The translations under genes and the position numbers were made by a program. The notes beneath the pieces are model-generated. The model did no database searches. It was not told where the DNA came from and was given only the letters and a program-made list of their open reading frames with translations. Shown piece by piece: positions 1-5,433 of a DNA stretch of 5,433 bases; the first letter of the stretch is position 1, and the number at the start of each line of letters is the position of its first letter. This DNA comes from an uncultured Lachnospiraceae bacterium (GTDB taxonomy: Bacteria; Bacillota; Clostridia; Lachnospirales; Lachnospiraceae), in assembly GCA_905236925.1 (NCBI GenBank), contig CAJOQS010000148.1, positions 1 through 5,433 of the forward strand. The letters run 5' to 3'.

Positions 1-191
1 ATCTTCCCCGTTCCAGTACGAGAAGGGAAGACCTTCTGCTCTCGCCCGATGAGATCGAGGCGAACAATATCATCCGCAAGGCGTTTAATTCATCGAGGTC
101 CGAGGATGCTGTGGAGCGGATCATCAACATGTTTTCACATACCAGAAACAACAGGGAATTCATTGAAGTAGTCAAGAAAACCAAACTGTAA
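1..191 (+). CDS. rho: Transcription termination factor Rho, C-terminal end (5' partial)
   Basis: The reading frame entering from the left edge (first full codon at base 3) gives 62 residues ending in TAA at 189-191. It begins LPRSSTRREDLLLSPDEIE and ends FIEVVKKTKL. This matches the extreme C-terminus of Rho, where the E. coli protein reads RSGTRKEELLTTQEEL and ends in a TKTNDDFFEMMKRS helix; here the matching part is SHTRNNREFIEVVKK. Rho is a hexameric RNA-dependent ATPase that ends transcription of untranslated RNA. The Walker and RNA-binding regions lie outside the window. The usual SGTR motif reads SSTR here, a mild change. Identity is by remembered family similarity, supported by rpmE and DUF1385 downstream, which commonly follow rho in Clostridia. 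No terminator hairpin lies between this stop and the next gene, so read-through into the ABC genes is likely. Confidence 0.9.
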   Translation, partial: LPRSSTRREDLLLSPDEIEANNIIRKAFNSSRSEDAVERIINMFSHTRNNREFIEVVKKTKL

Positions 192-211
192 CAGCAGTTC
201 TGTGCCGGATT

Positions 212-1945
212 ATGAAACTGATATTCAGATCAATGGGGAAGTATAAGGGCGCGATAATCCTCGCGGTCTTTATAAAGCTCATCGGTACGATGACCGAGCT
301 TTCGCTTCCGTACATTTTGGAATACATGATTGACCACGTTGTACCCACAGGAGTCATGAGAGATGTCATCCTGTGGGGACTTCTGATGTTCGCGGCTGCC
401 GTCATGTGCAGGACCTTCAATGTCACGGCCAACAGGCGCGCGATCGACAACGCGCATCATGTGAGCTTCGACGTAAGACAGGCGCTGTTCAGGAAAACGG
501 CCAATCTCTCGGGCGACAGGTTCGATTCCTTCGGACTTCCGAGCCTTATCAGCCGTATGACGAGCGACAGCTACAACGTGCAGAGCGCGGTGGCACAGTT
601 CCAGACCCTGTGCGTCAGGGCGCCCATGATGCTCTTCGGCGGAGTTGTGATGACTCTTATGATGGACTGGGCGCTGGCGATGATCCTGATCGTCATGCTG
701 CCGTTCCTTATCAGCATCGTTCTCTTCGTATCTTCAAAGGGAATCCCGCTGTACACCGGAGTTCAGAAGAAGCTTGACTCCGTTGTCCGAATCATGCGTG
801 AGAATATCACGGGGATACGCGTGGTAAAAGCCCTGAGCAAGGGAGAATTCGAGAAAAAGCGTTTTGCCTCTGCCAATGAGGAGATGGCAAAAACCGATAT
901 CAGAGCCGGAACGATCATGGCGATCCCGGGACCGTTCATGCAGTTCTGCCTGAACATAGGACTCACTCTGGTCGTTATCTTCGGCGCGACGCGCGTAAAC
1001 AGGGGGCAGATGCAGCCCGGAGTTATACTGGCATTCCTAACATACTTCAACATGATAAGCATGGGTGTTATCGGAATTAACCGTATATTCATGAGCATGA
1101 GCAAGGCCAGTGCCAGCGCGGACAGAATTGACGAGGTACTCGGTGCCGACGACGGCTGGGAGGTCGTCGACAGCACAGAGGAAAGCGGAGATCATATCCG
1201 GTTTGACAATGTAAGCTTCTCCTACGGAGCCGAAAGCAAGACCGATGCGGATTTCGCGGGCGGAAAAAGAGAGCTTGCGCTTGAGAATATCAGCTTTACC
1301 CTGAACAGGGGCGAGAGTCTCGGGATCATCGGTCCGACAGGCTGCGGGAAGACTACGGTCATCAACCTGCTGATGCGCTTCTATGATCCGGATAAAGGAA
1401 AGGTCACCATTGACGGACGAGATGTGAAGAGCTACGGGAAGGATGAGCTCAGAAAAAAGTTCGGTGTGGTCTTCCAGAACGATATGGTATTCAACGATAC
1501 GATCGGCAGCAACATAGATTTCGGAAGGGAACTCTCACAGGAGGCTCTCGACAATGCCGCAAGGGACGCTGCAGCGATGGAATATATCGAAAACCTCGAC
1601 GGCGGAATGAAATATGTTGCCGCGATCAAGGGGGCCAATCTCTCGGGCGGACAGAAGCAGCGTCTTCTGGTGGCGAGAGCACTTGCGGCCTGTCCCGAGA
1701 TACTCGTTCTCGATGATTCCTCGAGCGCGCTCGATTACAAGACCGATTCGGCCATGAGAAAAGCCATCAGGGAGCATCACGGGGAAAGCACACTCATAAT
1801 GATAGCCCAGCGGGTTACGAGCATCATGGGCATGGATCACATAATGGTAATGGACAACGGAGCATGCATAGGCTACGGCACTCACAATGAACTGATGAAC
1901 AGCTGCCCCGCATATAGGGAGATATTTGAGATGCAGACGGCGTGA
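212..1945 (+). CDS. ABC exporter half-transporter, degenerate-site subunit (BmrC/LmrC/TM287-like)
   Basis: This 577-residue protein is a fused membrane domain plus ATPase that should pair with the next gene product as an ATP-driven exporter in the cytoplasmic membrane. Six hydrophobic segments lie at about 13-40, 52-68, 133-152, 154-175, 240-262 and 270-292. The ATPase domain (about 328-577) has A-loop Tyr338, Walker A GPTGCGKTT (374-382), Q-loop Gln422, an intact signature LSGGQ (477-481), Walker B ILVLDD (497-502), D-loop SALD (505-508) and the switch in IAQRV (Gln533). The catalytic Glu is replaced by Asp502 and the switch His by Gln533, the pattern of the inactive ATP site in heterodimeric exporters. 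About 17 residues separate Tyr338 from the next conserved strand, roughly 10 more than usual. The ATG lies 20 bp after rho and has no convincing Shine-Dalgarno; later ATGs have none either and would trim the first membrane segment. Substrate (drug, peptide or lipid) cannot be told. Confidence 0.93.
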   Translation: MKLIFRSMGKYKGAIILAVFIKLIGTMTELSLPYILEYMIDHVVPTGVMRDVILWGLLMFAAAVMCRTFNVTANRRAIDNAHHVSFDVRQALFRKTANLSGDRFDSFGLPSLISRMTSDSYNVQSAVAQFQTLCVRAPMMLFGGVVMTLMMDWALAMILIVMLPFLISIVLFVSSKGIPLYTGVQKKLDSVVRIMRENITGIRVVKALSKGEFEKKRFASANEEMAKTDIRAGTIMAIPGPFMQFCLNIGLTLVVIFGATRVNRGQMQPGVILAFLTYFNMISMGVIGINRIFMSMSKASASADRIDEVLGADDGWEVVDSTEESGDHIRFDNVSFSYGAESKTDADFAGGKRELALENISFTLNRGESLGIIGPTGCGKTTVINLLMRFYDPDKGKVTIDGRDVKSYGKDELRKKFGVVFQNDMVFNDTIGSNIDFGRELSQEALDNAARDAAAMEYIENLDGGMKYVAAIKGANLSGGQKQRLLVARALAACPEILVLDDSSSALDYKTDSAMRKAIREHHGESTLIMIAQRVTSIMGMDHIMVMDNGACIGYGTHNELMNSCPAYREIFEMQTA

Positions 1946-2002
1946 CGGCGGTTTGCTGCTATGTTTAATGTGAAGCGGAAGCGGTTTTTGCCGCAGCCGT
2001 AC

Positions 2003-2009
2003 AGGAGGG
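2003..2009 (+). promoter_or_regulatory. Ribosome binding site of the second ABC gene
   Basis: AGGAGGG lies 3 to 4 nt before the ATG at 2013. It is a near-perfect Shine-Dalgarno with rather short spacing, and it fixes the start of the second transporter. It contrasts with the first transporter, which has no comparable site. Confidence 0.85.
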
Positions 2010-2012
2010 ATT

Positions 2013-3791
2013 ATGCCGGGGCCCGGAGACAGAGGAAAAGTCAAAGAGAAACCCAAGAATGCGGGGAAGACCCTGAAGAGGCTTCTGAAATATCTCATGA
2101 AGTACGGATGGGTGGTCCTTGTCATGCTCTTGTGCGCCTTTGCGAGCAATATAGGCAACCTGCTCGGACCTAATTTCGCCGGAAAGGCCATTACCGCAGC
2201 CAGCAGCGGTGCGGGAAAGGTTAATATCGATGAAGTGGTGCGTTACGGCATATTCATGCTCATAGCGTACATCAGCGGCAATATCCTGAGCTTCGTCGTA
2301 AATATCGGGATGATGCGCGTCGGCAGAAAAGTTGCCAGAAACATGAGGCGCGACGTATTCAACAAGCTCATGGAGATGCCGGTCGGATACTTTGACAGAC
2401 ATCTCGCAGGCGATATCATCAGCCGCGTATCCTACGATATTGATGTGGTCTGCACAAGCCTTTCATCGGATGTTGTGCATATTCTTACGAGCTTTGTCAC
2501 GGTGGTCGGCAGCTTTACGATGATGTGCATCATTTCGCCTCCTCTCGTTCTATGCATGGTCTTTACGATACCCGTATCGATCTTCTTCACTCGATATATG
2601 GGAAAGAGAACAAGGCCGCTGTACAGGAAAAGAAGCGCCGCCTACGGCGAGATGAACGGTTTTGCCGAGGAGATGTTCACGGGACAGAAGACCATCCTTG
2701 CTTATGCGCATGAGGATTATGTCTGCGACAGATTTGAGGAGATCAACAGGAAGGCCGCGGAAGCCTACCGCGACGCGGACAGCCTCGGAGTCACGATGGG
2801 ACCGACCATCGGAATGATCAACAATATCGGTCTCGCGGCAATCGGTCTCGGAGGAGCCGCGCTGTACATGAAGGGGATCGTCGGGATCGGTGAGATATCC
2901 AGCTTCATCCTTTACAGTAGAAAGTTTTCCGGCCCGATCAACGAGATCTCGAATATAATCAATGAGATATTCAGTGCCCTTGCAGCAGCAGAGAGGGTGT
3001 TCCAGCTTCTCGATGAGGCCGAGGAGGCAAAGGATATTCCGGGGGCAGCCGAACTCGAAAGAGCGCGCGGTCATGTTGAGGCCAGGAATGTTCATTTCGG
3101 TTATCTTGAGAACAAGATCGTCCTGAAGGATTTCAGCATGAATGCAGAACCGGGACGTACCATAGCGATCGTGGGCCACACGGGAGCGGGAAAGACGACG
3201 ATCATCAACCTTCTCATGAGGTTCTACGATGTGAACGAGGGGGCGATCTTCGTTGACGAAAATGAAGTTAAGACCTACACGCTGCAGAGCCTCAGAAAGA
3301 ATTACTCGATGGTGCTTCAGGATACATGGGTGTTTAACGGGACCATCTTCGACAATATTGCCTACGGAAAAGACGACGCGACCATGGAGGAGGTTGTTGC
3401 AGCTGCCAAAGCGGCCTATATCCACAACTACATCATGAGGCTTCCGAAGGGCTACAATACAGTCATAAGCGAGGACGGCGGCAATATAAGCAAGGGCCAG
3501 AAGCAGCTTATCACGATTGCGAGAGCCATGCTGTACGATACGAGCATGCTCATTCTCGACGAGGCTACGAGCAATGTCGATACCGCTACGGAGCGTAAGG
3601 TTCAGAAGGCAATGAGGAGCCTGATGGCCGGCAAGACCAGTTTTATCATAGCCCACAGACTTTCCACGATCAGAAATGCGGACAATATTCTGGTCGTAGA
3701 CGGCGGCAATGTGGTCGAGCAGGGCGACCATGACAGTCTCATGAACCGTAAGGGCGCATATTACGCGCTGTACAGAAGCCAGTTCGAATAA
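2013..3791 (+). CDS. ABC exporter half-transporter, catalytic-site subunit (BmrD/LmrD/TM288-like)
   Basis: This 592-residue membrane-ATPase fusion is the partner of the preceding protein. A basic, Gly/Pro-containing cytosolic N-terminus (1-28) leads to hydrophobic segments at about 30-52, 77-101, 151-175, 176-196, 260-285 and 290-312. The ATPase domain (about 354-592) has A-loop Tyr364, Walker A GHTGAGKTT (388-396), Q-loop Gln436, signature ISKGQ (492-496), Walker B MLILDE (512-517, catalytic Glu517), D-loop SNVD (520-523) and switch His548 in IIAHRLSTI. Glu517 and His548 are intact, while the signature departs from LSGGQ. Paired with the first protein, this subunit gives the working Walker A/B/His half of the consensus ATP site and the weak signature of the degenerate site. 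The gene begins 67 bp after the first transporter with a strong ribosome binding site, so the two are likely one operon. I see no terminator hairpin just after the stop. Cargo unknown. Confidence 0.94.
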   Translation: MPGPGDRGKVKEKPKNAGKTLKRLLKYLMKYGWVVLVMLLCAFASNIGNLLGPNFAGKAITAASSGAGKVNIDEVVRYGIFMLIAYISGNILSFVVNIGMMRVGRKVARNMRRDVFNKLMEMPVGYFDRHLAGDIISRVSYDIDVVCTSLSSDVVHILTSFVTVVGSFTMMCIISPPLVLCMVFTIPVSIFFTRYMGKRTRPLYRKRSAAYGEMNGFAEEMFTGQKTILAYAHEDYVCDRFEEINRKAAEAYRDADSLGVTMGPTIGMINNIGLAAIGLGGAALYMKGIVGIGEISSFILYSRKFSGPINEISNIINEIFSALAAAERVFQLLDEAEEAKDIPGAAELERARGHVEARNVHFGYLENKIVLKDFSMNAEPGRTIAIVGHTGAGKTTIINLLMRFYDVNEGAIFVDENEVKTYTLQSLRKNYSMVLQDTWVFNGTIFDNIAYGKDDATMEEVVAAAKAAYIHNYIMRLPKGYNTVISEDGGNISKGQKQLITIARAMLYDTSMLILDEATSNVDTATERKVQKAMRSLMAGKTSFIIAHRLSTIRNADNILVVDGGNVVEQGDHDSLMNRKGAYYALYRSQFE

Positions 3792-3826
3792 TGAAAGAGA
3801 AGACAACAAAACTTTAAAAATTTATA

Positions 3827-3855
3827 TTGCTTTTTTCCTGCGTGCGTGTTATACT
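3827..3855 (+). promoter_or_regulatory. Sigma-A-type promoter of rpmE
   Basis: TTGCTT (3827-3832) and TATACT (3850-3855) are separated by exactly 17 bp. The -10 matches TATAAT at five of six bases and carries a TG one base upstream (3847-3848), an extended -10. The -35 is weak (TTG only). The region upstream is AT-rich. Transcription would start near 3861-3863, giving a leader of about 73 nt before the rpmE ATG. It is the best promoter seen in the window. Confidence 0.72.
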
Positions 3856-3861
3856 TGCTAG

Positions 3862-3934
3862 GCTATGTGCCCGAGAGGATCATTCCGGAGGCTGGTGCCG
3901 GTCGGACAGAATAATATTATGAGAGGTGAAAGCT
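3862..3934 (+). promoter_or_regulatory. rpmE 5' leader, possible L31 autoregulatory RNA
   Basis: The stretch between the predicted start of transcription and the rpmE ATG is GC-rich in its middle. It can fold with CCGG 3885-3888 pairing with CCGG 3898-3901, stacked on an outer CCGA 3871-3874 / TCGG 3902-3905, leaving a 10-nt one-sided bulge. A competing small GGC/GCC stem at 3890-3899 is possible. Leaders of rpmE that bind L31 and repress its translation are known in several phyla, including a Firmicutes class. Assignment to such a class is inference, because the helices are short and I cannot test covariation. Confidence 0.35.
3921..3928 (+). promoter_or_regulatory. Ribosome binding site deciding the rpmE start
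   Basis: GAGAGGTG sits 6 nt before the ATG at 3935. An in-frame GTG at 3926 falls inside this site, so it is not a credible start; the ATG at 3935 also gives the normal L31 N-terminus. Confidence 0.85.
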
Positions 3935-4141
3935 ATGAGAGAAGATATCCAGCCTAAATATTATCAGGCTAAGGTTACCTGCAACTGCGGTAACGAATTT
4001 GTAACAGGATCAACAAAACCCGAGATTCACGTTGAAATCTGCTCCAAGTGCCATCCTTTCTACACTGGACAGCAGAAGGCAGCTCAGACTCGTGGTGCTA
4101 TCGATAAGTTCAATCGTAAGTACGGTCTTGCGAACAAGTAA
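3935..4141 (+). CDS. rpmE: Large ribosomal subunit protein L31 (bL31), zinc-binding form
   Basis: The 68-residue product begins MREDIQPKYYQ and aligns along its whole length with L31, a protein at the interface between the large and small ribosomal subunits. Zinc-ligand cysteines are Cys16, Cys18, Cys36 and Cys39 (VTCNCGN and CSKCHPFYTG), so it is the four-cysteine, zinc-holding version rather than the zinc-free paralogue expressed under zinc limitation. The C-terminal RGAIDKFNRKYG is also typical. The usual IHP near the N-terminus reads IQP here. The start at 3935 is chosen over the GTG three codons upstream because it has a well-spaced ribosome binding site and the standard length. It has its own promoter and leader upstream and a terminator-like hairpin downstream, so it can be made as a short single-gene transcript, fitting a highly expressed ribosomal protein. 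Downstream of rho is its customary place in Clostridia. Confidence 0.97.
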   Translation: MREDIQPKYYQAKVTCNCGNEFVTGSTKPEIHVEICSKCHPFYTGQQKAAQTRGAIDKFNRKYGLANK

Positions 4142-4156
4142 ATTTTCAGACTCAGG

Positions 4157-4199
4157 AAAGTGGTTGAAGTTATACTTAGCTTCAACCACTTTGTTCTTA
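4157..4199 (+). terminator. Rho-independent terminator after rpmE
   Basis: AAAGTGGTTGAAG (4157-4169) pairs perfectly with CTTCAACCACTTT (4180-4192), a 13-bp stem. It can extend inward by a T-G wobble and two A-T pairs to a TACT tetraloop (4173-4176). The 3' side runs into a T-rich tract (TTTGTTCTTAT). It starts 15 bp after the rpmE stop and should end most rpmE transcripts. The T tract is interrupted by G and C, so termination may be partial, which would let the next gene be transcribed. Confidence 0.88.
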
Positions 4200-4200
4200 T

Positions 4201-4207
4201 AAGGGAG
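4201..4207 (+). promoter_or_regulatory. Ribosome binding site of the DUF1385 gene
   Basis: AAGGGAG lies 5 nt before the ATG at 4213. It fixes the start and begins only 8 bp after the right arm of the upstream hairpin. Confidence 0.8.
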
Positions 4208-4212
4208 AAAAC

Positions 4213-5433
4213 ATGAAGGGATCAGGAATTGGCGGACAGGCCGTCATGGAAGGCGTTATGATGAAGAACGGCGATCGGTATGCCGTTGCAGTCAGAAAAC
4301 CGGATCATGAGATCGCAGTGGAAGTTAAAGAATACAGATCGCTCGGCAGCAGGACCGGACTTGACAAGGTACCGATCCTTCGCGGAGTTCTTGCCTTTAT
4401 TGATTCTCTTAAGCTCGGAATAGGCTCCCTTACATGGTCGGCAAGCTTCTTTGAAGAAGAGGAGAACAAGCCCCGGACCGAGGAGGAGCAGGCCAAGAAG
4501 GAGAAAAAAGAGAAGGCTGTCATGGCTGGCACCGTTTTCCTTTCGGTCATCATCGCCATCTGCATTTTCATGCTTCTTCCGTATTATGTATCAAGACTTC
4601 TGAAAAGCCGTGTGGAGTCCGAGACTCTGCTCGCACTCCTTGAAGGCGTCATCAGGGTGCTGCTGTTCATAGGATATGTGGCGGCAATATCCCGGATGGA
4701 GGATATTAAGCGCGTATTCAGATATCACGGAGCAGAGCATAAAGCCATCAACTGCATCGAAAACGGGCTGGAGCTGACGGTAGAGAATGTCCGCACACAG
4801 TCACGCCAGCATAAAAGGTGCGGAACGAGCTTCCTGCTCATCGTTATGCTCATCAGTATTCTGTTCTTTATGTTCATAAGGTTTGACAGCGCATGGCTGA
4901 GGATCGCGGCGAGAATAATCCTTATTCCCGTTATCGCGGGTATCTCATATGAGTTTATCAAGCTTGCGGGACGGAGCAGCAACAAAGTCGTGGAAGTGTT
5001 CAGTAAACCGGGACTCGCTCTTCAGCGGCTCACGACCGCGGAACCTGACGACTCCATGATCGAATGCGCCATCGCTTCGGTGGAAGCCGTATTTGACTGG
5101 AAGGAATTCCTGGTCGGCTTTGAAGGCGGAGAAAACACCGGGAAGGCGGAGACTGACAAGTCCGAAGCAAAGGATAACGATCAGGAGCAGAACGTTCATA
5201 CCGACAGGAAGAATAAAAAGAACGGCAAAAAGAATAATAAGTACAGATATAACGGAAACGTCAGACGGGATGAGGCTAAAACTGCGGAAGTTAATCATGC
5301 GGAAACCGTAATCGAGGAAGCTGATGATGCGGAAGTGCGGGCCGGGAAAGTTATAACCGAAGAGAACGACGATTACTTCGTAAGGCCCGAACCTGTTGTT
5401 CAGGAAGAACCTGAGCAGGTAAAGGAGCCCTAC
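4213..5433 (+). CDS. yqhQ: DUF1385 (YqhQ-family) membrane protein, 3' partial
   Basis: The frame is open for 407 codons to the window edge with no stop. Family motifs are GIGGQAVMEGVMMK (5-18), FRYHGAEHKAINCIE (169-183), HKRCGTSFL (200-208), YEFIKLAGR (246-254) and a PGLALQRLTT-AEPDDSMIE block (266-284). Four hydrophobic segments lie at about 102-125, 138-160, 206-223 and 228-250, after a charged linker (80-101). It should sit in the cytoplasmic membrane. The family has no established function; the invariant His172, Glu175, His176 and Cys203 invite a metal-site guess, which is inference. The conserved core ends near residue 303 and is followed by a tail of at least 100 residues: low-complexity, with a Lys/Asn patch (332-343), acidic stretches and a Pro/Glu/Val end (391-406). 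The gene commonly lies between rpmE and prmC/prfA in Clostridia, which may follow outside the window. It has no clear promoter of its own. Confidence 0.93.
   Translation, partial: MKGSGIGGQAVMEGVMMKNGDRYAVAVRKPDHEIAVEVKEYRSLGSRTGLDKVPILRGVLAFIDSLKLGIGSLTWSASFFEEEENKPRTEEEQAKKEKKEKAVMAGTVFLSVIIAICIFMLLPYYVSRLLKSRVESETLLALLEGVIRVLLFIGYVAAISRMEDIKRVFRYHGAEHKAINCIENGLELTVENVRTQSRQHKRCGTSFLLIVMLISILFFMFIRFDSAWLRIAARIILIPVIAGISYEFIKLAGRSSNKVVEVFSKPGLALQRLTTAEPDDSMIECAIASVEAVFDWKEFLVGFEGGENTGKAETDKSEAKDNDQEQNVHTDRKNKKNGKKNNKYRYNGNVRRDEAKTAEVNHAETVIEEADDAEVRAGKVITEENDDYFVRPEPVVQEEPEQVKEPY

Noticed and set aside
373..777. A 134-codon plus-strand frame inside the first ABC gene
   Set aside because: Out-of-frame shadow of the membrane domain; the product is Arg/Gln/Asp-rich without hydrophobic structure or motifs.
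1976..1998. GCGG-TTTTTG-CCGC hairpin between the two ABC genes
   Set aside because: Only a 4-bp stem with no T tract after it; too weak to call a terminator.
1961..2173. Small plus-strand frame starting in the gap between the ABC genes
   Set aside because: It lacks a ribosome binding site, overlaps the start of the second transporter by 160 bases, and its product is the shifted frame of that gene.
1535..2402. Two overlapping minus-strand open frames across the ABC1/ABC2 junction
   Set aside because: They are antisense to both transporters and to each other, with compositions typical of out-of-frame translation and no family resemblance.
2550..3809. A 419-codon open frame on the minus strand opposite the second ABC gene
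   Set aside because: It lies wholly over a conserved ABC exporter gene and is explained by codon bias of that gene. The product has no recognisable motif, and no ribosome binding site was evident.
3926..3934. GTG at 3926 as an rpmE start
   Set aside because: It sits inside the Shine-Dalgarno sequence and would add three residues not seen in L31 proteins.
3919..3957. 12-codon open frame (MRGESYERRYPA) overlapping the rpmE start
   Set aside because: No ribosome binding site before its ATG, and it covers the rpmE one; most likely a chance ATG, though it could be noted if ribosome profiling shows occupancy.
5093..5311. 72-codon plus-strand frame within the DUF1385 tail
   Set aside because: Out of frame with a continuous open frame that carries the family motifs; its Arg/Lys/Thr-rich product is the shifted reading of the charged tail.

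Overview
The window is chromosomal DNA of a low-to-mid GC Gram-positive bacterium, most likely a Clostridia member (Lachnospiraceae-like). The grounds are the gene set and order: the 3' end of rho, then rpmE (ribosomal protein L31), then a DUF1385/YqhQ membrane protein. That string is familiar from Clostridia, where prmC and prfA often follow. Strong AGGAGG-type ribosome binding sites and a sigma-A-like promoter with a TGn extended -10 fit a Firmicute. The genus cannot be fixed from the window alone.

Layout, all on the + strand. Bases 1-191 hold the last 62 codons of rho. After a 20-bp gap come two adjacent ABC exporter half-transporter genes, 212-1945 (577 aa) and 2013-3791 (592 aa). A 143-bp intergenic region (3792-3934) carries a good promoter and a leader of about 70 nt for rpmE (3935-4141, 68 aa, zinc-binding four-cysteine form). 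A long hairpin with the look of a Rho-independent terminator follows at 4157-4192. DUF1385 (4213 to beyond the window end) starts only 20 bp after that hairpin. I see no tRNA, rRNA, CRISPR array, insertion sequence or attachment site.

How the genes work together: the two ABC proteins form a heterodimeric type IV exporter of the BmrCD / LmrCD / TM287-288 class. Motif decay is split between them as expected for one degenerate and one catalytic ATP site. The first protein has Asp for the Walker B Glu and Gln for the switch His; the second has a degenerate signature, ISKGQ. The exporter pair sits between two information-processing genes (rho and rpmE) and probably shares transcription with rho, since I see no terminator between them. 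No regulator or substrate gene is present, so the cargo is unknown.

I did not find an obviously new biological system. The most useful oddities are the exporter pair lodged between rho and rpmE, the rpmE/DUF1385 hairpin that leaves almost no room for a separate DUF1385 promoter, a -10-like hexamer in the loop of that hairpin, and a long charged C-terminal tail on DUF1385.
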